Below are positions 34,377 to 47,032 of a stretch of DNA of 64,000 nucleotides, piece after piece. The stretch is taken from positions 45,197,442 through 45,261,441 of the forward strand of contig NC_083602.1 of assembly GCF_029168945.1 (NCBI RefSeq). Direction: 5' to 3'. Source of the DNA: Cannabis sativa (lineage: Eukaryota > Streptophyta > Magnoliopsida > Rosales > Cannabaceae). The translations under genes and the position numbers were made by a program. Numbering within the stretch: position 1 is the stretch's first letter; every line of letters starts with the position of its first letter. The notes below the pieces were generated by a model, which saw only the letters and a list, made by a program, of their open reading frames with translations, made no database searches and was not told where the DNA came from.

Positions 34377-35085
34377 CACTACAAGAATGCCAACTTTTGC
34401 CGGCGCTATTGAGTAATTGCGCCGGCAAATGTCAACCAATGCCGGCGCAAGTCAACAAATGCGTCAGCAAAGAAAGTCAACAATTTTTTCCCACCACAAC
34501 CTCTTACCGGTGCCTAATATTGCTGACAATATCCAATATTATCGACGAAGTACACGAATCAGCAAAAGTTGGCACCAAACCGCCAAAAGGTGGGAATTGT
34601 TGGCGGTTCGAGCAAACTTTTGCCGACGAGTTTACATGCGCCAGCAAAAGATTATTAATTTATTTTTTAATATTATTTACTTTTGCCGGCGCATTTTAGT
34701 CTGAAAAAAGGCGGTCAATTTCCCTCGCAGTGAAAAAACGTGCGCGCAAAAGTAGGTGGGGACTTTTGCCAGCGCATTTAATTGCGCTGACAAAAGTGGA
34801 AACTGTTTGACCAGTGGACACGTTAAATCAGGGTTTTGCTTTTGCCCGCGCATTTAAGCGCCGGAAAAAGTCTTGAAATTTTTGGCAGTCAACTTCCCCC
34901 CCAAAGGAAAACGTGTGTGAAAATTTTGTGGAAAACTTTTGCCGGCGCATGTAAGTGCGCCGGCAAAAGTCCTAGCTTAAAAGAAAAAAAGCGTTTCGTG
35001 CGTTTTTATTCAGGATAGACTTTTGTCGGCACACCAAATTGCGCTGGCAAAAGTCAAAAGTAAATAAAAATAGCCACAAACCCTT
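34377..35085. repeat. CACTA terminus and subterminal repeats
   Basis: Ten or more copies of ACTTTTGCCGGCGCA or its complement TGCGCCGGCAAAAGT, often as face-to-face pairs (34397-34431, 34939-34974, 35024-35055). Such subterminal repeats bind the TNPA-type protein in characterised CACTA elements. Confidence 0.85.
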
Positions 35086-35145
35086 CTTCCCCATTTTCCT
35101 CTTCTCTTTCTCTCTCTCTGCGTTTTGTAGAACCACCGCCGGCAG

Positions 35146-37497
35146 TGTAACACCCTAACTAACATAGGCGTATTACGTGATTTTTAAACTTGCTGTGCAG
35201 CTCGTTGCTAATCAATGAGGTTTATGGAAAACGTGATTAATTAAAATTTTTGCTTTTTAATTAAACTTATAAAATAATATTACAAAAGACTCAGGATCCC
35301 TATTACAAAATAATTTACAAAAGAGTTAACTGTTTATACAAAATAAATGTCGCCTAGCGACTAGGTACATAATCCGCCTTGCTGTCCCGAGGATCTACGC
35401 TCCAGGCCTAACCGCCCCGACATCTACAACCTTCATAAGCTCGCTCACGGTCCATCAGCTCTAGCCTTGCCCTTACCTACACATAAACGTAGAACTGTGA
35501 GTCGACAGACTCAGTAAGAAAAGCATAATAATACTCATACATAAATCTCGGTCATGATCAGACGCCCATACCCCTGATCATAACCCTAACTGTCGTGTCC
35601 AACACGATACTGAGTCCCACTACTGTCGTGTCCAACACGGTACTGAGTCACTACTGCCGTGTCCAACATGGTACTGAGTTCTGAACGTTCATAGGGACGG
35701 TACTATTGACAAGTAACAGCCTGATCGGTCGAACCGGTCATACTCCGGCTGCTGGTCATACTCCAGCCTGTACCGACGTGTTACAGTATCCTCCTGATCG
35801 GTCGAACCGGTCATACTCCGGCTGCTGGTCATACTCCAGCCTGTACCGACGGGATACGTCAATAGTATGGAACCACCAACCAAGTGTCAGCCTGATCGGT
35901 CGAACTGGTCATACTCCGGCTGCTGGTCATACTCCAGCCTGTACCGACGTGACAGGGTTGGATGATTCGAAGCCAACATACATAACTAATGTAATCTAAC
36001 AGGCTTCCTACATGCACGCTAAACATGTAATCTTCATATGCATACTGTTATACTAATCTTACCTGGATTCTGAATTCAGGTGTGCCAGTCAACCTGATTG
36101 GAACTTTAATTGCGCGGCGGATTACAGGCTCCTAAACCATAAAAATCACAACACTATAAGTGAGACGCTAAATCACTTCCCGGGGACTTAAACTAGGAAC
36201 TAAAAGTTTCCCTATCGATAAAAAGCATGGCAATACCCCTTAAAACATAAATTGAGGAAATCTATGGTTTCTGAAATTTCCCCAACCGGTAGACCGGTTG
36301 CCCAACCAGAATTCCGGTTCTGGGAATTTTCGAAGCCCATCCAGAATTCTGGATGCACAACCAGAATTTCGGTTCCTCGCAGACAGAAATTCAAAAATTC
36401 ATATCTTGCTCAAATCTAAACCAAATAACTTCAAACCTTCCAGACCTATTCCATATAACCCAAATAACATTTCTAAGGCATTAAATCTACCCAGAATGCA
36501 CAGAAGTGAAAAACACCATTAAAGCTCAAGCTTTGAGTTCTAAACTCAAACTTGAGCAAATCTAAACAACATGCAATCAAACTAGCTTAAATCCACTTAA
36601 TCAAGCATAAATAACTCTCTGAAAATGAAATCTATCAACTACAGCAAGCAAATTACAGATTCACACATTTCTTCAAAAATCATAGTTTTTGTACAAAATT
36701 TCACAAACTTAAACCAAGCAACTAGCATGCATGAAACCTACTTAAATCCATTCAATTCAAGCATAGAAAATCAATGAAAACAACCTAAAACTACAGCAAC
36801 CCCAACATCCAACTCATCATGCATTTACTCATCTTTTCCAACATTTTATTCAAGAAAATAAAGGAAGATGCTAGGAATCACATACCACAATCAAGAGATC
36901 ACACTTTAGGTTGAAGCTAGCTGAAAATCAAAGGAAAAAATCCAGCTTCATGCACTCACACACCCAGCCGAAAGAGAGAGGAAAAAGAGTGAATAGCTTT
37001 TCCAATTTTTTTCTATTTTTTTTTAAACTTTGTAATTTTTTTGTTAAAATGAAATAAAGGCTCTTAACATATATCAACTCATTTCAGCCAACAAACATAT
37101 AAAATAAACATTTATTTTCAATTAATAAAATTACTAAAAGACAAAATATCATTGGGGCAAAAAGACCATTTTGCCCCTCCACATTAAAACCACATAAAAA
37201 ACACTAAAGGGGTATTTTTGGAAAATTCTAAATTCTCGGCCATTCCCGACATTCCCAATGTCTAATAAAATGTCCCAAACTACTAACATACTAAGTTGTG
37301 ATTTCTACTGAGCCAAACACCGAGTTCCAAAATACCGGGCACCGGAATGCAAAATTATACAAACTACTACATGACATAAAAATGCATTTCTAAATTCAAT
37401 AATAACAGAATAATAAATTATTTAAATAGCTATAAATAATTTCATAATTAATCAAGATTAACTGCTAATTTCCAAATTAAACTAAGCAGTCTTTACA
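35146..37497 (-). repeat. Element C 3' LTR
   Basis: 2,352 bp, minus strand TGTAAAGACTGC... to ...GGGTGTTACA. It contains three tandem copies of a CCGTGTCCAACACGG-type palindrome unit (about 35590-35680) and three copies of a ~60-bp unit with GGTCGAACCGGTCATACTCC (35719-35950). Confidence 0.92.
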
Positions 37498-37513
37498 ACT
37501 ATTCCCCCCTTAA
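37498..37513 (-). other. Element C polypurine tract
   Basis: The minus strand reads TTTTAAGGGGGGAATAGT, overlapping the pol stop codon and ending at the LTR. Confidence 0.8.
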
Positions 37514-37645
37514 AAGGATTTCGTCCCCGAAATCTAACCTGGATAACTCTAGATATTGAGCTCTCATATCTGACTCTAGCTCCCAGGTGGCTTCCTCCAC
37601 CTTGCTGTTTCTCCAGAGAACCTTGACCAATGCTATGGTCTTCAT
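37499..37645 (-). pseudogene. C-terminal tail of pol, element C
   Basis: Reads VKVLWRNSKVEEATWELES, then RLDFGDEILLRGE and stop. This is the final segment of chromovirus-type pol after the integrase core. It is joined directly to gag sequence at about 37640-37650 and lies in a different frame from it. Confidence 0.8.
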
Positions 37646-38292
37646 GAACACTCTTTCCTCTTGGCGCTTCTGACCGCCTCATTATAGTACTTGGCGTTGA
37701 AGAGTTCCTGGACCCTTTCCCAGGTCATGGTGGTGACGTCGTGAATCTGAGACACCATGTCCCACCAGACCAGAGCGTCCTCCTGGAACTGGAAAGTGGC
37801 ACACACCGCTTTATCATTACCGGTGACACCCATGAAGTTTAGAATCTTGGTGATCACCATCAGCCACTGTTCGGCCTTCATTACGTCCGGACCTCCCAAG
37901 AAAACCGGAGGTGCTTGCTTCCGGAACCGTTCATACAAAGGTTCCAATCTATTGGCCGCCACCACTATCTCGGCCTGGGCAGCAGGGGCAGGTGCCACTG
38001 GAATTACGGGCACTGGAACTGTAGGAGCACCCTGCTGTCTCAACCTCTGAATCTCGAGGTCTTGCTCTTCAATCCGGGCTTGCATTTCCGCAAACCGAAC
38101 CTCCCAATTCTGGGCTCCCTGATCGGCTGGGGGAGCCTGGGCAGCCTGTGGCGGGTTCTCATCACCCCGACCACGAGCCCTGCCTCGGGGACCTCTACCT
38201 CGGCCCCTAACTGGCGGGGGAAACTGAGCTCCCTGACCTTGATTCGACCCCACTGAATTGCCCTGACTCCTGGTAGTCCGCCTGGCGTCCAT
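37642..38292 (-). pseudogene. gag, C-terminally truncated, element C
   Basis: 216 codons from MDARRTTRSQGN. An Arg/Gly-rich N-terminus and a short coiled coil (EVRFAEMQARIEEQDLEIQR) are followed by the gag core (ANRLEPLYERFRKQAPPVF, DVMKAEQWLMVITKIL, FQFQEDALVWWDMV, TWERVQELFNAKYYNEAVR). The zinc knuckle, protease, RT, RNase H and integrase core that should follow are gone; the frame ends in KRKECS where the deletion joins pol. An intact Gag of this type forms the particle. Confidence 0.85.
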
Positions 38293-38318
38293 CTAGTTAG
38301 AACCGCCTGCGAAACCAA

Positions 38319-38554
38319 GAGTTGGCATATCAGGTCGTATTCAAGGAGAGCTTACTAATGCCGCTTAATTTGGAAATTAAAAACGAAACATGCACCTATT
38401 CTACTATTAGGCTACTAACATGCTTCCTAATAGGCTTTTCTTATTCATAAATAGATAAATAAACTACTAAAGCAATAAAGGCTTACTGAACCGTGAAACG
38501 AGCTAACTGCTGATGATGATTGTACATGTCGTGACGATCTTCGGTAGACAACCT
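38319..38554 (-). other. 5' untranslated region of element C
   Basis: Non-coding leader between PBS and gag ATG on the minus strand; no feature recognised. Confidence 0.6.
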
Positions 38555-38570
38555 GGCGGCTCTGATACCA
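38555..38570 (-). other. tRNA-iMet primer binding site, element C
   Basis: The minus strand reads TGGTATCAGAGCCGCC three bases after the 5' LTR, complementary to initiator Met tRNA. Confidence 0.9.
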
Positions 38571-38573
38571 AAT

Positions 38574-40928
38574 TGTAACACCCTAACTAACATAAGCGTA
38601 TTACGTGATTTTTAAACTTGTTGTGCAGCTCGTTGCTAATCAACGAGGTTTTATGGAAAACGTGATTAATTAAAATTTTTGCTTTTTAATTAAACTTATA
38701 AAATAATATTACAAAAGACTCGGGATCCCGATTAAAAAATCATTTACAAAAGAGTTAACTGTTTATACAAAATAAATGTCGCCTAGCGACTAGTTACAAA
38801 ATCAGCCTTGCTGTCCCGAGGATCGTACGCTCCAGGCCTAACCGCCCCGACATGTACAACCTTCAAAAGCTCGCTCACGGTCCATCAGCTCTAGCCTTGC
38901 CTTTACCTACACATAAACGTAGAACTGTGAGTCGACAGACTCAGTAAGAAAAGCATAATAATACTCATACATAAATCCCGGTCATGATCAGACGCCCATA
39001 CCCCTGATCATAACCCTAACTGCCGTGTCCAACACGATACTGAGTCCCACTACTGCCGTGTCCAACACGGTACTGAGTCACTACTGCCGTGTCCAACACG
39101 GTACTAAGTTCTGAACGTTCATAGGGACGGTACTATTGACAAGTAACAGCCTGATCGGTCGAACCGGTCATACTCCGGCTGCTGGTCATACTCCGGCTGT
39201 CACCAGACGTGTTACGGTATCCTCCCGATCGGTCGAACCGGTCATACTCCGCCGCCGGTCATACTCCAGCCTGTACCGACGGGATACGTCAATAGTACGG
39301 AACCACCAACCAAGTGTTAGCCTGATCGGTCGAACCGGTCATACTCCGGCTGCTGGTCATACTCCAGCCTGTACCGACGTGACAGGGTTGGATGATTCGA
39401 AGCCAACATACATAACTAATGTAATCTAACAGGCTTCCTACATGCACGCTAAACATGTAATCTACATATGCATACTTTTATACTAATCTTACCTGGATTC
39501 TGAATTCAGGTGTGCCGGTCAACCTGACTGGAACTTTAACTGCGCGGCGGATTACAGGCTCCTAAACCATAAAAATTACAACACTATAAGTGAGATGCTA
39601 AATCACTTCCCGGGGACCTAAACTAGGAACTAAAAGTTTCCCTATCGATAAAAAGCATGGCAATACCCCTTAAAACATAAAATCGAGGAAATCTATAGTT
39701 TCTGAAATTTCCCCAACCGGTAGACCGGTTGCCCAACCAGAATTCTGGTTCTGGGAATTTTCGAAGCCCATCCGGAATTCTGGATGCACAACCGGAATTC
39801 CGGTTCCTCGCAGACAGAAATTCAAAAATTCATATCTTGCTCAAATCTAACCCAAATCACTTCAAACCTTCCAGACCTATTCCATATAACCCAAATAACA
39901 TTTCTAAGGCATTAAATCTACCCAGAATGCACAGAAGTGAAAAACACCATTAAAGCTCAAGCTTTGAGTTCTAAACTCAAACTTGAGAAAATCTAAACAA
40001 CATGCAATCAAACTAGCTTAAATCCACTTAATCAAGACAAAATAACTCTCTGAAAATGAAATCTACCAACTACAGCAAGCAAATTACAGATTCACACATT
40101 TCTTCAATAATCATAGTTTTTGTACAAAATTTCACAAACTTAAACCAAGCAACTAGAATGCATAAAACCTACTTAAATCCATTCAATTCAAGCATAGAAA
40201 GTCAAAGAAAACAACCTAAAACTGCAGCAACCACAACATCCAACTCATCATGCATTTACTCATCTTTTCCAACATTTTATTCAAGAAAATAAAGGATGAA
40301 GCTAGGAATCACATACCACAATCAAGAGATCACACTTTAGGTTGAAGCTAGCTGAAAATCAAAGGAAAAAATCCAGCTTCATGCACTCACACACCCAGCC
40401 GAAAGAGAGAGGAAAAAGAGAGAATAGCTTTTCCAATTTTTTTCTATTTTTTTTTAAACTTTGTAATTTTTTTGTTAAAATGAAATAAAGGCTCTTAACA
40501 TATATCAACTCATTTCAGCCAACAAACATATAAAATAAACATTTATTTTCAATTAATAAAATTACTAAAAGATAAAATATCATTGGGGCAAAAAGACCAT
40601 TTTACCCCTCCACATTAAAACCACATAAATAACACTAAAGGGGTATTTTTGGGAAATTCTAAATTCCTGGCCATTCCCGAAATTCCCAATGTCTAATAAA
40701 CCGTCCCAAACTACTAACATACTAAGTTGTGATTTCTACTGAGCCAAACACCGAGTTCCAAAATACCGAGCACCGGAATGCAAAATTATCCAAACTACTA
40801 CATGACATAAAAATGTATTTCTGAATTCAATAATAACAGAATAATAAATTATTTAAATAGCTATAAATAATTTCATAATTAATCAAGATTAACTGCTAAT
40901 TTCCAAATTAAACTAAGCGGTCTTTACA
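38574..40928 (-). repeat. Element C 5' LTR
   Basis: 2,355 bp, closely matching 35146-37497, including the palindrome array (about 39020-39110) and the GGTCGAACCGG array (39148-39380). Followed by target duplication ggcag. Confidence 0.92.
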
Positions 40929-40933
40929 GGCAG

Positions 40934-41738
40934 CCCCCTCTTTTCCCTTCCAAACACCATTTTCACCATCCCAAAACCCCATTTTCACTACGAAATCATT
41001 GTTTCTATCTTTTTCTTCTTTTTTTTTTCATTTTTTTCCAAAAAAACATTTGTACCGGGACTCCAACGAGGATGTGCCGCCGCACCTCTGGCAACCGCTG
41101 CCCGAGCCGCCACCCACCACCCGTCACACCTCCGCTCCAGTAGCCTATATTTTCTCTAGTTTAGTTTTATTGAATTTATTTTTTATTTGTGTATATATAA
41201 TAATTTTATTTTATTTGTGTATAAAATTGTGTTTAGTTTTTTAAGTTTTTATATATATGTGTAAATTTTTATAGTTTTATGTGTATTTTTATAAATTTGT
41301 GTGTATATGTGTCTATAAATGTATATAATAGTTTATATATGTGTATTTGTATATATATGTAAATGTATATATATGTGTATATGTATAAATATGTGTGTAT
41401 ATGTATATATGTGTGTGTATGTATATATATATGTAAAAGTATATATGTGTATATGTAATTAATAAGTTTTTGCTTAAAGTCTTTGAAATTAATAAGTTTT
41501 TCGAAATTTACAATGTAATTCTAATATTCAAAATTCTAAACTCAACCTAGAAGAAAAACTAAGTGTATAACTAGATATATATTTACATTGTACGTAACTT
41601 CATGCTAGTATATGTAAAAGTATATATGTGTATATGTACTTGTATATAAAAGTAGATTTGTGTGTATATATGTATATATGTAAATGTATGTATATATATG
41701 TGTATATGTATATATATGTAAAAGTATATATTTGTGTG
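40934..41738 (+). other. CACTA internal sequence between C and D
   Basis: Continuation of element E. 40934-41150 is C-rich and pyrimidine-rich and could be the first exon or leader of a transposon gene. From 41220 it becomes a GTATATATGTGT low-complexity stretch in which element D is inserted. Confidence 0.6.
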
Positions 41739-42518
41739 TGTTGACCGAGATTTTCGGCAACTATTAAAATATGATTATAGTAAAGAGCTGTAAGAAAGTG
41801 AGATGAGGATTTTTTACATGGTTGGGGCGTTAATGAGCCTTAGTCCACGAGTCTTTGTTATTAATGGATGTATTTAATACAGATTCCACACTTGAGAGAA
41901 TGTTTTTCTCATAAATACAGAGAATGTTCTTGGTGAGTATTTTCTCTTCTTGCTCTTATGCAAACCAAGATTCTCGACCCCATTAAATGAGCTTTGAGGG
42001 GGTATTTATAGTGTTTTGGTGGGGTGATCCCTAGGATTGTTCTTACACACGTATCTGTAAGTATCCATAAAGTTGGGTATTTCCAATGAATATACCATGG
42101 GTGATGCATAGTCAAATCCCTAGGTGTTGTAGGGTTTTTATGAGGAATGTCCTTTTTGCCTTGTGATTGACGTGACTCTTCGCAGAGTAGCCGTCGCTAG
42201 ACTTAAATGATCATTACTGTAGCGCTGCTGTTTGGGGGTTGTGCCGTCAGACTTTATTGCGTGTTACAGTCCCAACACGCTTCCTCCCATGCGGCATTAA
42301 ATGCGACTTGATTGCTCAGGAGAGGCCTGACACATCCCGGAGAGGCTTCATGCTATGCGAGCTTCCGGGAGTACCCTGTACTCCGGGTGCCTCCTCCGGG
42401 ACCTATGTCCATGGTGCTTCCTTGTGGCGTACAAAGACTTATAAATATTTACACGTTATCTGATCCACGTGTCCCATTTCGACTGGTCCACGTATTTTGG
42501 GCGAATTCAGGGGCAACA
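41739..42518 (-). repeat. Element D 3' LTR
   Basis: 780 bp, minus strand TGTTGCCCCTGAATTC... to ...CTCGGTCAACA, preceded by target duplication gtgtg. Confidence 0.95.
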
Positions 42519-42532
42519 TTTACCCCCCAAGC
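42519..42532 (-). other. Element D polypurine tract
   Basis: The minus strand reads GCTTGGGGGGTAAA before the LTR. Confidence 0.85.
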
Positions 42533-42849
42533 CTTGTTTACTTGGAAAAATAAACCAAGGCTTGCTTAAGTGCCTCCGGTCGACTCCTCGTTTCCCTGGC
42601 TCAAGCCTAGAGCGCGTGAGGGCACATTTAATGATGATATTTAATGCAGCGATTCGCTTTTCGCAGAGGTCGATTCGTTTCACGCCCTTTGATTGATGCG
42701 GCGCATTAATGGTGTCAGACGGATACTCAAACGTTTCCACCGCCTTTATGGCAGTTTGATCTGATCCGTTGATTTTCGGGAATTCGAATCGTGCATCTCC
42801 CCCACCGTACGATTGGTAGGTGGTGACGCCTGTTCCTCATGCATTTTTG

Positions 42850-42859
42850 CCTATAAAAG
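42850..42859 (+). promoter_or_regulatory. TATA box for the antisense gene of D
   Basis: TTTTTGCCTATAAAAGCC on the plus strand, about 330 bp inside the left LTR. It is conserved in element A at 3322-3331. An apparent 5'-UTR intron (43057-43519, GTAAGT...TTTTCACAG) and the ATG at 43528 follow. Confidence 0.6.
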
Positions 42860-43527
42860 CCACCATCTTTCCTTCATTTCGGTTACTTTCCATTCCTTGC
42901 GATTTTTGCTCGAATTTCCCAGAGAGAAAATTCTTCAAAACAGCACGAACTGTCTTAGCACTTAGACATTTCTACCAGTTTTCCAGTGTTTGCTTTCACC
43001 AGTTCTTCTCAACTTCTACTCGACCACATTCAGTACCCCCAGTTCAACGATTTACTGTAAGTTTCTTGCATCCTTAGATAATAACATGCTTTTAATTACT
43101 TCGTTCGTTTTTCTGGGTTCGTACTTTGAGATTTATGGGTGTGCGACTGTTTAAGTTCTTCGAGTGTTCTGTTTTATGTCTACTGCTTTAGTTGTAGGAT
43201 CGCCATTATCATGCCTCTGTTATAATGTGCATTTTCGTTGAAGAGAGCCATGTGTTCTTCGTTCAACAGTTGCTTAGGGCATGGAATGGTTTTTTTTCCT
43301 CTTTTTTTTTGTTGTTGTTTACTCTGTAAAACCACTTTCTGCGATTTCACCGCACCCGACAGTTGTTCAGGGAATCTTTCTAGGGTTTCCCATGTGACAC
43401 GTGTCCGGAGGGGGCCTCTTTCCAGCGGTTAGGGGACCCCCACTCCCTTTTTCTTGACTTAGGGTTTGGTATGGGACCTAACTGCTGGAATTTTCTTTTT
43501 CCCTTTTTGTTTTTCACAGAACATAAA

Positions 43528-46500
43528 ATGTCTGCTTCTGGCTCGAAATCTTCGAAGAAGAGTGGGAAAAGCATGGCCACGTTGGAGGAGGTTTCCCTGG
43601 GGCCTGTTGCCCAGGAGGGGTACAAATCCCGAGCGACCGGGTGGGAAGCGGCTGAGCTTCGTTCCACCCTAACTTGCCCTCACCAGCTGGAGAACATCAT
43701 AGAGGTTGCTGGGATCAAACCTTCCACTTCGGGGACCTATCACCGGCCTCCTCGCGACTCGGAGACGCCTAATCACAATTATGACGGTTTCAGGGCTTGG
43801 AGTCAGACTCATTTGATGGCCGGTGCCATGCTCCCGCTTCAAGATTATTTCGTTAATTTCCTTGTATTTGTCGGCCTTGCGCCATACCAACTTATTCCTC
43901 AAGCTTACCGCCTGCTTTCAGGCTTATTTATTTTTTATACCGCCCGCGGATGGGGGTCTCCCAGCCCGGCGGAAATTTTATATTTTTATGAACTTGTATC
44001 CGTCCCCAAGAAAGGGGACAAACTTAAGGACGGCTTTTATGGGTTCCGGATCCATCCTGCTAACGAGGGGTGGTTCCGTATAATAGGCAGACTCACGTTA
44101 AGGAGTATCGCCACCGCTTTTTCTTCTCCTCCGGGTTCAGGGCCGTGGACCACCCGGAGCTTCTCACGGAGTGGGTGCGGATCCCACCTTACCAGCGGAC
44201 GCCCCCTACTCAGACTTTCCTCCGAAGGGCCCAAGCCTTTGCCTCCTACGACCGCGTCGATCTCGATGTTGGGGGCTTAGTCACCACGGAGAATTGTAGG
44301 AAGGCCAAACTTATCCTTCCTCACCAATCCGTGGAAGACTCCAACCTCTCGCGGGTCATCTGCCCCAATGTGAGGGCGCCGGTTGCGGAGAAGGCCTTCC
44401 GTGATGAGATCATTGCCACGGCAGAGAAAAAATATCAAGATTATCTCTACCGGAAGGCCCAGGAGAAAGCGTACTCTCAGGCCCAGGCTGCCTCTGGGAG
44501 AGGGCTTCGCGTGGGGAGTCCGGTGGTGCGGAGGAGTCAAGCCATTGCCGGGAAGTCCGAGGCTAAATTTTTTGACAAGATTCTTCAAGAAGAGATTGGG
44601 GATCGCCCTGCCAGGAGGCCCCTTCGTACTGAAGATTCTTCCGAGAAGCAAACTTCCCGGCCACAGCTTTCGATCCCCGAACCAAACTCGGGGGCTCCTG
44701 GTGCTAGCACCTCCGGTGCCGGCGGTAAGTCTCCCTTGATAATTCGTTATGTTCCTTCCGTTGATGAATACACCAGTCGTAGGCCCGTAGGGTTCGACGA
44801 GCGTCTCCATAGGTTTAGGATGCCATCAACCCGGTGGGGGGATCGTTTGAAGGAATTTTATTTTTCGAACTTAGGAGATTACCTAGGTCGGTCCCGGATG
44901 GGCTCCGGCCCTCCGGAGCCTATTCCCTTAGGTCCTTCAGCTTACATAACGTCCAGCTGGTTCCGGCCCTCGGACAGTTATCTCGGAGATGACGCTGCCA
45001 GCATTAAAGTTCAGGACTTTGCTAGGGCCGAATTAGGAAGTTCGGGTAGGAGTAGCTTATTTGTTGTATCTTGTATAAGTGGTTCCTCACGGACTTCTAA
45101 CACTTGCTTATTTTGTGAAACAGGTATCTCCATGGATGCCATTCTGGAACAACTTGCCGGAGTTCATACTCCCGTAGCTCCTCCGGCCTTCACCTCTTCT
45201 CCCCCGGCCCCTTCCTTGAAGGTTTCTTCCACCGCTCCCCCCGACACTATTGACTTAGTGGATGACGAGGAGGTGCTTCCGGGAGAAGGCCAAGGGCAAG
45301 GATGGAACTTCTCGGAGGAAGCCGCTGAGGGTGCGGGAGAGCCTCGAGCCCTTCCGGAGGAAGCTGAGGAGGGCGAGGAGGAGCCTGAGGTGGCTCTGAT
45401 TCGCAAGCGCAAGGGCAAGATGATTGCTCAGGATGAGCCGAAGAAGCCTCGGAGAGCCGACACTCCTGCTCATGGTCTGGACGGCGGGGTCTCCCCCATG
45501 GAGGAAAATCCTGCTCCTCCCAACATCGTGCTTACCCCGATTCCGGGGGACGAGGTGAGGCAGGAGCTTCGAATAGCCAAGCATAACTATGCTATGGATG
45601 AGTACTCCCGGGGGTACGCCGAAGTGGAAGCCCTTAGGAGGATTCTGCGGGCGGAGGTTGAGGTGAGCATTAACCACCCGGATTACCAGGATCCGTGGGA
45701 CCTCAATCTGGACCCCTTATCGGACTGGTTCCGTCGGTTCCTAGGGCCTACCTTGGCTCCTTTCGCCGCGGAGATGACCGGCGAGTTCGCTTCTCAGCTC
45801 ACCCGTTGCGCGCCTAAGCGGTTCGCCACTTGCGCTTCCCTGAACTCCATCTTCCAGGTCCAGGACCTCAGCCATTCTCTCACGGTGGTAAGTACTTCGC
45901 GATTTTTTGCTTTTCCTTTTATTGTTTATTTTTTATTTTTTCTTTGGGAAATTTCTCCTTCTTATCCTTGCATTATGGTTCAGCTTGCTGCTGAGGCTGG
46001 CCGCCTCTCCAAGAACATCATAAATCATGGCTTCGTTCTGTCCGACTTTGGGGACATGAACGATGTCCGGAAGGTCCTTCAGGACCTCACAGCGGAGAGG
46101 CAGATCTACCAGGAGGCTGCCGAGCGCCAGGAGGCGGCTGCCAAGGCCAAGGAAGAGGAGGCCAAATGGAGGGAGGCTCAGGCGGAGGCCATGATCCGGG
46201 ACGAGGCCCAGCGGAGGGACAGGATGGAGGCCCAGCACCAGGAGGAACTAAGGGCTCAAACCGAGGCTGCTGAGAAGGCCAGGCGAGACCTCCGGGAGGC
46301 CAGGGAGGCTTTGGATGAAATGGTCGCCAAGGTTAGATCTTTGGAGGAAACTCACCAGGCGAACATTGAGTCCAAGGCTACTCTAGCTGCGGAGCTGAAG
46401 GAGCTTAGGGACTTCAAAGAACAATCCATCAAGAAGGCCAAGAGGGCCGAGCTCCTTTCTCCCGTTTCCTGCGCCCGGTGTCCGAAGCGCTTTGACGATG

Positions 46501-46658
46501 GGGTCTACATGGCCTGGTCCACCAACAACCAAAATATCAAGCTTACTTTTTATCCCAAACCTGAGGAAATGATTGCCAAATTTCGGGAAAAGAAGAAGAA
46601 GCTTGATGCCGCGCTTGAGGCACGTATTGGACCTCGTCTTCCTCCGCGGGCTGACTGA
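43528..46658 (+). pseudogene. Antisense extra gene of Tat element D (Transposase_28-like)
   Basis: Large gene opposite to gag-pol, starting MSASGSKSSKKSGK directly after a splice acceptor. Residues ~90-180 (MLPLQDYFVNFLVFVGLAP, LLSGLFIFYTARGWG, FYELVSVPKKGD) match the putative gypsy type transposon family (Transposase_28) and are homologous to 4451-4900 of A. After a one-base frameshift near 44070 the frame stays open to 46658: a Lys/Arg/Glu-rich middle, an acidic Pro-rich part, and a long coiled coil (about 46080-46460) that precedes SCARCPKRF. Two introns that are themselves in frame are likely: 45046-45123 and 45888-45983 (GTAAGT...TTCAG). The role is unknown; a nuclear or regulatory function is possible but not shown. 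Confidence 0.78.
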
Positions 46659-47032
46659 GCTGCCGTACAACTGACCCAGTATGACCAAGATTCCACCCGT
46701 TTCTTTTATAACTCTTTTTTTTTTTGTTTGTACATATTTGCTGCTGCCTTAGAACAATATACATATAGGTAGCAGCTTTTATTTGAAGGGGAGACAATTA
46801 TATTTTTAAGGCCTGTCCCCGGGCCATTTATATGTATATGACCTGCCCTTTGGGCCAGGATATTTTTTTTTATGTGATCTTTCTTTTGTCACACTTATGT
46901 TTTTTAACCTGTCCTTTGGATCAAGATTTTTATACTTATGCTTTTTATTTTTGTGCATACTTTCTGACCTGCCCTTTGGGTCAGGATATTTTACTTAGTT
47001 TGTTTTTCTGTTTGTCTGTGCGGCATACCCTA

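Larger units (their letters stand above)
35146..40928 (-). mobile_element. Element C: gypsy deletion derivative
   Basis: Two ~2.35-kb LTRs flank only 1,076 bp of internal DNA. The 5-bp duplication ggcag lies at 35141-35145 and 40929-40933, so both ends are intact and the insertion into the CACTA element is unambiguous. The internal part holds the first ~215 codons of gag joined to the last ~46 codons of pol. It has LTRs, PBS and PPT but no enzymes, so any mobility would need a helper. The gag type and the pol end are chromovirus-like. Confidence 0.92.

Noticed and set aside
37499..37645. Chromodomain at the end of pol in C
   Set aside because: Only the last ~46 codons survive and the aromatic-cage region cannot be identified.
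43528..46658. A host nuclear gene with coiled coil inside D
   Set aside because: It lies between the PPT/LTR and pol of a Tat element, and A carries a homologue at the same place; it belongs to the retrotransposon.
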